A stretch of DNA of 17,277 bases, from contig JBEKFZ010000090.1 of the NCBI GenBank assembly GCA_050013075.1, positions 1-17,277 of the forward strand. The letters run 5' to 3'. Both the position numbers and the translations under genes were made by a program. Positions 7,306 to 15,600 of this stretch are shown here, piece after piece (positions within the stretch are counted from its first letter, which is position 1; each line of letters opens with the position of its first letter). The stretch is from JBEKIK01 sp050013075 (GTDB lineage: Bacteria > Planctomycetota > Planctomycetia > Pirellulales > Thermoguttaceae). The notes under the pieces are model-generated. The model did no database searches. It was not told the DNA's origin and saw only the letters and a program-made list of their open reading frames with translations.

Positions 7306-7884
7306 ATGTTGGCTTATTTTGCCCGGCTTATCGTTTTTGCCGTTGTCACATTCACCGCACTTCCTTTGTCGGCCGATTGGCTCTGCAATTTTTGCAATAG
7401 TGTTGCCCGTGACACCAAGCGGCGTAATTGCTGGCCTGCCCCATTCGTCTGCCCAGACCGCCAAACGGTTCGTGCCCCTTTTGCCATCATGGTAAACAAC
7501 GGTTGGCGAAGGCAAAATATGCTTGGCGATTCTTACTTTGAACCCACAACAGGCCAATTGACCGAGACGGGCAAGCTAAAAATTCACTGGATTATTTTCG
7601 AGGCCCCGGAACAACATCGTGAAATATACGTGCACATCGGCCAAACAAACGATGAAACCCAGGCCAGGCTGGCAACCGTTACCGCCCAAGCCGCTTCGCT
7701 GGCGCCCCAAGGCGAAATGCCGTCAATAATGCAAACGTCGATCTCCGATGAGTCATATCCCGCCGATCGAACGAATAGGCTCCTTAACTTGTATAAGTCC
7801 ATGAAAGATGCCCAACCTCCATATCTGCCAGCACCAAGCGGCCAAAGTGGCGGTAGCAGTACGGGCGGCAGCACCGGGCAATAG
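7306..7884 (+). CDS. Small exported protein of unknown function within the Tad locus
   Basis: I do not recognise this gene with confidence. From the start at 7306 it encodes 192 residues. Residues 1-23 form a good signal peptide ending 'LPLSA' before 'DWLC'. The mature part has four cysteines near its start (27 and 30 in a CxxC arrangement, then 42 and 49), which could form disulfides or bind metal outside the cytoplasm. Residues about 62-130 ('NGWRRQNMLGDSYF', 'LTETGKLKIHWIIFEAPEQHR', 'IYVHIGQTNDETQARLATV') look like a folded domain, and the end is a Gly/Ser-rich tail. It lies between tadC and the TadD-like gene on the same strand, so a pilus-related role, such as a periplasmic or surface accessory, is a reasonable inference from position only. 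It is not a Flp pilin: it lacks the short prepilin leader and hydrophobic helix arrangement. Confidence 0.72.
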   Translation: MLAYFARLIVFAVVTFTALPLSADWLCNFCNSVARDTKRRNCWPAPFVCPDRQTVRAPFAIMVNNGWRRQNMLGDSYFEPTTGQLTETGKLKIHWIIFEAPEQHREIYVHIGQTNDETQARLATVTAQAASLAPQGEMPSIMQTSISDESYPADRTNRLLNLYKSMKDAQPPYLPAPSGQSGGSSTGGSTGQ

Positions 7885-7911
7885 TATCTCTTGCAATATA
7901 AGTGTATTTAT

Positions 7912-7931
7912 CCTGGGTGAATTCATCCGGG
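7912..7931. terminator. Palindrome after the exported-protein gene, possible terminator
   Basis: CCTGGGTGAATTCATCCGGG can pair along its whole length (ten pairs, two of them G-T), leaving a minimal loop, and a pyrimidine-rich stretch (7942-7952, TTTTCTTCTT) follows. It stands 27 bases after the stop. Its core GGTGAAT-CATC-GGG resembles the palindrome at 17123-17148 read on the other strand, so it may be a diverged third copy of that repeat. Terminator activity is inference. Confidence 0.4.
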
Positions 7932-8173
7932 TATAAAGATCTTTTCTTCTTCTAATCTCATACCCTACATTGTTACCGATAACTACCCATATAATCCATA
8001 TTGCCCTTTTTAAAATCACAATCACCAAAATCGTTAAATCTTACATAATTAATCAAATCGGTTTTAGGCTATAAGGAGTCCAGGTCGATCAGTTATACGA
8101 GGTCGCCTGATGGCAAATGCGCCTTTAGGTTGCAGATTCAGATGCAAATTAGTTGGGCATAACTTAGCTCTAA

Positions 8174-8192
8174 GTCATGCAAAGAGCATGAC
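8174..8192 (+). promoter_or_regulatory. Perfect hairpin just before the TPR gene ribosome-binding site
   Basis: GTCATGC (8174-8180) and GCATGAC (8186-8192) pair perfectly around an AAAGA loop. The ribosome-binding site GGAGGG (8199-8204) starts six bases later. A hairpin here could affect translation or mRNA stability, or be a dimeric protein-binding site; the sequence alone cannot decide. Confidence 0.4.
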
Positions 8193-8206
8193 AATTATGG
8201 AGGGTC

Positions 8207-9397
8207 GTGGTGGACAAGGTCTTGCTTAAATGCCGGACTTTAATTATTGGACTAGCGGCCTGGGCTGGGCTGGGCTGGCTTATGCCCGCGCCGTGCGCCG
8301 ACCAAGACGCTTACGGACAATCCTCGGGCCAAAAGACCTCTATAACCGATTCTGTTAAGCAGGAGTTCAACAAAGTTGGCGAGTTTTTCACACCGAAGCC
8401 GAACCATAAGCCGACGGCGACCGACGACGCAATTTCATTGAACAGCAAAAACAAGCCCGGTCCGGAACTATATGCGGCCATTGCCAGGCTTTACGAAGAG
8501 TCGGGCAAAAATGTCGAAGCCGAAAAATACTATCAGATGGCTTTGCAGGAAAAAGACGACAACCTTACAGCCCTGCTGGGATATGCACGGTTCCAGGAAA
8601 ATCAAGGCCGATTCAATGAGGCGCTGGCTTTGTATCAGAAGGCCGTGCAAACGCATCCCAAGGATGCGCCGGCATACAACAATTTGGGCTTGTGTTATGC
8701 CCGCCGCGGCAGGCTGAACGAGGCTGCTTCGGCACTGGGCCAGGCCGTGCAATTGGATCCGCGCAATCCGCTTTATCGCAATAACCTGGCGACCGTGTTG
8801 GTCGATCAAAACCGCCTGGGCGAGGCGTTTGCCAACCTGCGCGAGGTACACGGCGATGCCGCGGCCTATTATAACATAGGGTATCTGCTGAACAAAAAAG
8901 GAAAAACAGAAGCCGCTGAACACAATTTCGCCCAAGCCCTGATGATTGATCCGAAGATGGTTGCCGCGCAAAAATGGTTGAATTATTTGCACGAAAAATC
9001 GCGGGAAACAGCGTCGGGCGGGCAATCCGGCGACGTTCGCCTTAGCAGCGTGCCCAATTCGCCGCGATTTCCGGCTAAAGTCATATCACCGGCGGCATCG
9101 AGCACGCCTGGCTCGCCATCATATCCCACACAGAATCCAACGGCCTGGTCAACACCGATTACTCCGGCACGTTTACCGCCGTCAGGCTCCGGTTCCGCGG
9201 TTTCCCTCAGGGCGGAAGATGGCGCCGCGCCAGCGCCACAATCGGATACGCCGCCTTTGCCGCCCGCAATCAGTTCACCGCAACGGCTTCCGCCGGTTTC
9301 TTTACGCCAGCCGGCCGGTTCGAGGGAACCATTCTCGGGAATTCCGAATTCCGGGGAACCAAGCGGCAGTGCTCCGTTGCCGCCGGGTATCCGGTAG
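8207..9397 (+). CDS. tadD: Exported TPR protein, TadD-like
   Basis: TadD is a TPR protein of Tad systems needed for pilus biogenesis, probably by helping the secretin. This protein has 396 residues. A signal peptide covers residues 1-30 (hydrophobic 11-25, 'MPAPC-A'); there is no proper lipobox, unlike the TadD proteins that are lipoproteins. Four to five TPR motifs follow at about 86-119, 120-153, 154-187, 188-213 (short) and 217-250, with typical spacing ('YNNLGLCYARRGRLNEA', 'YNIGYLLNKKGKTEAAEHNF'). Residues about 265-396 are a disordered Pro/Ser/Gly-rich tail. Two GTG codons stand in tandem (8207 and 8210). GGAGGG at 8199-8204 suits 8210 slightly better, which would shorten the protein by one residue. 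Assignment as TadD rests on the TPR content plus position; TPR proteins are common, so the symbol is tentative. Confidence 0.78.
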   Translation: MVDKVLLKCRTLIIGLAAWAGLGWLMPAPCADQDAYGQSSGQKTSITDSVKQEFNKVGEFFTPKPNHKPTATDDAISLNSKNKPGPELYAAIARLYEESGKNVEAEKYYQMALQEKDDNLTALLGYARFQENQGRFNEALALYQKAVQTHPKDAPAYNNLGLCYARRGRLNEAASALGQAVQLDPRNPLYRNNLATVLVDQNRLGEAFANLREVHGDAAAYYNIGYLLNKKGKTEAAEHNFAQALMIDPKMVAAQKWLNYLHEKSRETASGGQSGDVRLSSVPNSPRFPAKVISPAASSTPGSPSYPTQNPTAWSTPITPARLPPSGSGSAVSLRAEDGAAPAPQSDTPPLPPAISSPQRLPPVSLRQPAGSREPFSGIPNSGEPSGSAPLPPGIR

Positions 9398-9584
9398 CAG
9401 CCGTGAATCCGGGTAATATCGTAGGAAATATCTCTTTTATTCGGGTATTGCTTTTCTGACCTGATAATGGCAACTTAATAGAGGGAAAAAGACTCCTCTA
9501 CACGTGGTTCCGTTATATTTTGCCGGAAAACAAGCCCTATGCTTGTGTAAAGCCGTTTGTAGCCTCAGTAAACCAATTATCGCG

Positions 9585-9600
9585 AAACCGCAAGCGGTTT
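9585..9600. repeat. AAACCGC/GCGGTTT hairpin, copy 2
   Basis: AAACCGCAAGCGGTTT is a perfect 7-base stem with an AA loop. It lies in the 231-base gap between the TPR gene and the giant gene, 28 bases before the giant gene's start. The near-identical copy is at 7062-7079. The rest of the gap shows only a weak TAGAGG/CCTCTA hairpin at 9479-9500 and no gene. Confidence 0.6.
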
Positions 9601-9628
9601 GTTTGCATAGATAAAAAGAGATTAGGAT

Positions 9629-12600
9629 ATGCCCTCCGGCCTACAATTTCTGGTATTAGCGGCTGTTGCATTGGTGATTATAACTCTCCTTGGGCATGGG
9701 ATTTGGGTATTTTTGGCATTTATATTCGGCGGCGGCCAAAAAAAACACAAACCTCGTTTTTGCGTGTTCTGCGGAAAAACCATATCTGTCAACGATGATT
9801 TCTGCCAATGGTGCATGAAGGACTTAAGCAGTCCGCTGGCTGCCGAAATGACCGACATAGACGCGGTGCTGCGACAGTTAAAATGTTTCGAGCGGCAAGG
9901 AACTTTACCCCTTGAAGTGCTCGCGGAATTGACCGAGCGGATAAAAAGCTATCGCCAGCGGCTACTACATCCACGATCCGCGGCGGCAGCGGCCGTTGCT
10001 CCAGAGTCGGTTGCGGCCGAAATTTCCCGTACGCCGCAAGCGCCTGTCGCGGTTGAAAAGCCGCACGCGAAGATTACCCCGCCAATAGTTCAAGTAGTGG
10101 TCGATTCAGCCAAACCGCCCCCTCCACCCTCGTTGCCGCCGCCGGTTCCGCGAAAATCCTGGACCGAAATTCTGGGCGGGTTCCTGGCCGAACGCAACAT
10201 CCGCTGGACGGAATTGATCGGAGTTTTATTGGGCGGGCTGTTGATGGTCGGCTCCTCAATCGCATTGGTGATCGCTTTCTGGAGCCAGTTGGAAAGTATT
10301 CCGGCCCTAAAATTCCTAATCTTTGTGGGTTATTCCTCGGCCGTTTTCGCCACCGGATTGTTTGTTTTTTATCGCTGGAAACTGGAATCGACCGGTCGGG
10401 GGCTGATGGTCATTGCCACGTTGCTGGCGCCGCTTAATTTCCTGGCCATGGCCAGTTTTTATAAAGAGTCCCGGGGCGTGCTGACCGGAGGCCTGGAACT
10501 TATATCGCTGGGCATTTTTACCTGGTTGGTTGCCCTGGCCGCCAGGGCGCTGACGCCCGAGGGACGCTGGAATACTGTCCTGGCCGTGATCGGCAACTCC
10601 GTGGTGGTGTTGTTTGCGGCGCGGCCGTTTTTCGAACATTCTTCGCCCGCTTGGTTGATTGCAGCCTGTTGTCTGCCTTCGATCTTGTTGATGGCGGCCA
10701 TGGGAAGTTATTTGCCCCTCTCCGGGCACCGACGGGCACCATCGGGCACCGACGGGGCACCATGCGGAGCATGGTCGCGTTGGTCGGCATGGTCGGTTGG
10801 TCGGAAGAATGGAGAATACGACGCAACCGCCGCCAACTCGCTGTTTATGCTTTTGGGGATCGCCGTGTTTTGCACGGCCGTGGCCTTGGGACTGCTCACG
10901 GCCCAGGGCATTAAATCCTGCGGCCTTTCGATTGCACTGCATTGTCTGACGATACCTTTGTCCATGGCAGCGTTATGCATATTGGCCGCCGGATTGCAGG
11001 CTGCGCGCGGCATGGCCGACGATTCGGAATTGGAAGGTTATCGCACAGCCGGCACCACCGTGGCCCTGCTGGGCGTCGTGCTGCAACTGGCGTCGATCAT
11101 AATGGCGTGGCCGCAACCGCTTTTGATTGTCGCCGCGGGCGCAATCGGCGCAGCCGGCCTGGCTTATCTTGCCCTGCGGCATGATTTTCCAGCCGCCCAT
11201 GCCGGGGCGATGGCCTCATTGGCTTTGGCGTATCTGGCCGGATTTTATGTAATTTTCGATCCGGGGCTGCGAAACCTGCAAAGCCGGGCTTTGTTCATTC
11301 AGTCCGATACCCTGAGTAAAGATCTATTGAGCCTGACCGTCAGCGCCCGCAGCGGCACCGCCTTGGCCGGATTGTTCCTTGTGTTTGCCGCGATTTCGGA
11401 ATGGTTCCTGCTGCGAGGGCGAAAAGCACACGGGCGGATGTACGTGGGCGGGGCAGGCATGGCGGCCGTGGTCGGTTTGATGCTCGTCACCGCACACGGA
11501 TTGATCGGCAGTCATGCTGATGCCGTTCGCGCCACGATATTGTACGCCGTTTACGGAATGGTCTCAATTTTCCTTTCCGTGCGTTGGCGACAGACGCCGA
11601 TTCTTAGCTACTTGGGCTGGAATTTGCTGGCCGTTGCGCCGATGTGGCTGATTCGCTCGCCGGCGTTTGACGTTTGGCAAAACACGGCGGCCATGTCGGG
11701 CTGTTTGTTCTGGCTGGGAGCAATTTGGATATTACTGGCCTGGATACATCGGAAATCGGCACTCTTTATCGCCGGACAGGCGGTGCTAATCGCGGCGAGC
11801 GTTTTGGGAACCTTGTCTTGGTTGGAATGGCAACAGTGGATAGTTAATTTGCCCGACGATTTGATAAGCCCCAGGAATCTTCAGGTGTTCGGCATCGGCT
11901 TGGGATTGCTGTCGCTGGGTTGGATGGCGGTGCGAATTGCTTCGCGTCTGATAATAGGCGGTAATGAAAATCAAAAAGCGGAAAACGTCGCCGCTGGAAA
12001 ATGGCATCATTTTCTGGCCCCAAGCAGCAACTGGGCTGAATTGATGCGAACCCGGCCGGAAATCGACAAGATTACGACTTATGTTGTCGTGGCGGCACAG
12101 TTAGTTTTGGCCGGCGGGATGCTCGTACACGGATGCATGCAAGAACTGTTTTCATCGGCCGGGAGAATAAATCCCCTGCAAATTTCGGCCTGCGGCGGCT
12201 GTGCCTGGACGTTGCTGGGTGTTTTGACGCTGGTGGCCGTCGCCGCCTTGTGGGAACGCTGGGGATACGCGGAACTGCAAATGGGCCTGCTTTTGGTCGT
12301 GAGCGTGCCGGTGTTGATCGCCGATCGGTTTGTAAACGATTTTTCCGTGGCTTCGGCGGCTCGCTGGGCATTGGCAATCTGTTTTGTGGCATGTTCCTCG
12401 GCAGTGTGGGGGCGAAAGCGGCTGCAAAACCTGTGCGATAGGCTCCATGCCCGGCTGGAAATACCGCAACAAGGCCCCGCCACTGCCCGAGGCATGTTGG
12501 TCATACTCTCGGCCTTGCCCGTGTTGCTGCTTACGCTTCAAGCGGCCGTCATCCAACTGAATGGTTATACGCTCCAAGGTCCCTTGGCCGGAACATTTTT

Positions 12601-15600
12601 CGATAAAATCGGACCGAATTATTCTTATCTTGTACCGCTGGTTTTGGTCATGTTTGGATTAATCGGGCATGGGTTGCGGGAATCGTCGGCCGGTTATGCC
12701 TTTGGGGCCGGACTGGTTGCCGAAATGGCGGTGATTTTGGGCTACGCCTTGCACATTGCCTTGGCTTCGCCGCCCCAGCGGTTCCAGATGCCGGAATTCG
12801 TCTTCACTGTGCAACTGGCCGTTATCACGGCGGCGGTTTGGGCGATCGTTTGGTTGATCGCACGGCGTTGGGTCAATGTGTGGCGTGAAGGAAGAACTGA
12901 AACCCCGCTGATGAACGTGCAAATAGGAATGGCTGTTCTGGGAAACGCACTATTGGTGGGAATAGGAATCCTTGAAATATTCATGGCTCGTCCTCCGATA
13001 AATCTCGAGTGGGCGATGCACGCCGGACTTCCATTGGGTTGGATCGCCTTGCTCTTGACAGCCGGGGCCGGGGCATATCGCCGCCTGCAAACCCGGCAGC
13101 ATTGGAATCCGCACTTTGTTGGACTGACCGGCATGGGCGTGTTGGCCTTATTGGCTTGCACCGTGCCCAATATAGTTCTGCCGGACCGCACGAAGTTGGA
13201 CGGCGTATGGGCGTATCGGGTGTTGATGCTGGGCTGGGCGATCTATGCCTTGTTGACGGCGTTGGCGGCGTGGTGGGTGGCGGCGCTTAGAACCCTGAGA
13301 GACGCTCACGGGCCGCCGCAAGCCCTGATCCGCCTGGCTGCGGTTTGGGTGCGGGCGGCCGGCATTGCCGCGGTGATTCTGGGAATAAAAGCCGCTTTTT
13401 TTCACGACGACGCCGATTATGAACATCTTTGGGCGGCCGCAGCCATCGCGATTGCCTCCACTGCCGGGGCCACCATGGCCGTGTGGCGGCGCCGCGAAGG
13501 CTGGGCGTTTGCCGCCGCACTGGGCGTAAACCTGGCCGCGTCGATTGCCGTGTGGCACTTCGAGCAGGCATTGCACCTTTCCTTCGACCAGTGGTGGGTT
13601 CGTCTGGTGCAGGCGAACGTCATAGCGTCTTCGCTGGCGGCCCTGTTCTGGCTGGCCGCGCACAAGCGGCTCTATGCCTTAAAACAGTGGAACCTTGCGG
13701 ACAGTCCCCTGCTGGCGGTGCAGACGGTTTTGCCCGTGCTGGGCAATACGGCGATTCTTGTCCTGCCCGTGTGCTCGTTGATCGTTCATCCACAAGGATT
13801 GCCGCCTTGGATGCGAGATTTTTCCGATCCGCCGGGCTGGCTGAGCCTGCTTATTTGCGCGGCCGCGGCGGCGTGGTATTTGTATCAAACCCGCGCCGGA
13901 AGTCTGCTGAACGTCCTGGGCGGAGCGGCATTGGGCGCCGGAGTATTGTTCGCCTGCACGGCATCCAAAGCGAATATCGGCCGGCATGGCGAGTGGCAGG
14001 AATATCACCTGCTGTTTACTGCGTGGGCTGCCGCGGCGTTCGTTGTCTTGGGCGCCGGTTTCGCGGGCAAAGGATTACGTTTGTCCGCCAAGGACGATCC
14101 CAGACAAGTATTGCCGGTCGCGGCCCGGACGTTCGTTTTCCCAACGAATCTTGTGGAAATATGGGTGACGATCCTCGGATTGTTGGCGGTAATCCTGGCA
14201 TTGCTTTATTGCCACGAAGATCCGTCCGGGGCATGGTGGCGGTTGCGCGTGCTGGTCGGTTTGAGCCTGGCGGCGGGCATTATCGCATTGTGGCTGCAAT
14301 CGGCAGGCCACGTCTTTGCCTCCGGATTGCTGCTTAATGCGGCGGGCACGGCGGCTTGGATGTCCTGGCGCCCGGGAGGGATTCACGTGCTGGTCTATGT
14401 CAATGCATTCTCGCTGGCCGCGGGATCGATTGTATGGACACTTCTTCAAATCATCGTGCCCCGGTACATTCCGCATTTCCGCTGGAACAATAAACCCCTA
14501 CGGTTTGCCCATTTGGCCGCCGCAACGGGCTTGGCCGCATTGGGCGCATTGGCCACGGTCATTCTGACATTAGATCTGTTGCAACTCAATAATGCGGGGA
14601 TCACATATTCCACGGCTTATGGTGCAAAGGCGCCTCTCATGTCGATAGCGTACTCGCCATTTGGCTGGTGGGCCATTGTGGCGACGGCGGCGGCAATTGC
14701 CTTGCTTCTGTGGGATCGCGCCGCGCGGCTGCCGCTCCTCGGATTGTATGTTTCAGGACTGATCGCCATCGCAATGCAGTGGGATTACTGGCAAGAATCG
14801 TGGCGGATGACGTGTTTGCGGGCGGGGACGGATCTGGCCTGTTTCGCCATTGTCGCGGCCCTTGCCGGTTGGCTGTTGCCCAAGGCTCGTTGGATGTGCC
14901 GATGGCTGTGGATCCCGGACTACGCGGAGCGTTGGCCCGGTGAGTGGTTCGTGCAACTACAGTCGTTCGTTGCTTGCCTCGCCGGTGCGCTGAGCGTGTG
15001 GCTTGCCTTGGACTTCGGCTTTGACGGACTGGCAAAAGGCATCGCACTTTTTGGTCTGAGCGGCCGTTTAATCGGAATAACGAACGTACTCATGGTCCTT
15101 GGCGCTGCAATCGTCATGGCCTGGCAAACCAAATCTGAATGGCGCGTGCAATGGCAATACGCTTCATTCATCGCGGGTTTGTTTTTATTGAGCAGTTTTC
15201 GCTGGGCGGGCATCGATCCGGCACAAGCCGGCTCGTGGCTGCACCGCAGCGTGGTTTTTCTGGTTTCCGCGGCGATGATGACTTTGCTATGCAGTTTCGG
15301 GCTGAAAAAAGTCATATCGAGCAAAAGCGACTGGATTGCAACCGCGCGGCGGATGACGCCATTTTTCGGCGGCATGGCTATCCTGACGCTGGCCTTGGTG
15401 CTGGGGCAAGAATGGTTTTCGTATCGGGACAAAATCGGCACGCCATTGGTTACTGGGGAAATCGTTGTTGTGGCGGTAATTGTCGCGGCCATGCTGGCGA
15501 CGTGCCTAGCTTTCGCTGTCCGGGAGGATTGGGATCCCCTGCGGCTGAGTCCAGCCGGACGACAGGCGTACGTTTACCTTGCCGAAGCGCTTGCCGTGTT

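Larger units (their letters stand above)
7885..8206. other. AT-rich intergenic region of 322 bases
   Basis: Clearly richer in A and T than its surroundings. It contains the palindrome at 7912-7931 and the hairpin at 8174-8192. A sequence AAGGAG at about 8073-8078 looks like a ribosome-binding site but no start codon follows at a suitable distance. No gene that I can support lies here. It is the most likely place for a promoter of the TPR gene, but no clear promoter is visible. Confidence 0.45.

Noticed and set aside
8111..8133. TGGCA ... TTGCA before the TPR gene as a sigma-54 promoter.
   Set aside because: The distance between the GG and GC pairs is about 18 bases rather than the required 10.
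8110..8229. A 39-codon open frame (ATG 8110, TAA 8227) overlapping the start of the TPR gene.
   Set aside because: No ribosome-binding site, no protein-like composition, and it overlaps a well-supported start in another frame.
13429..14337. A 302-codon open frame on the + strand in another frame within the giant gene.
   Set aside because: It is Arg/Gly-rich shadow coding in GC-rich DNA; the giant gene's frame has continuous hydrophobic segments and internal repeats through the same region.
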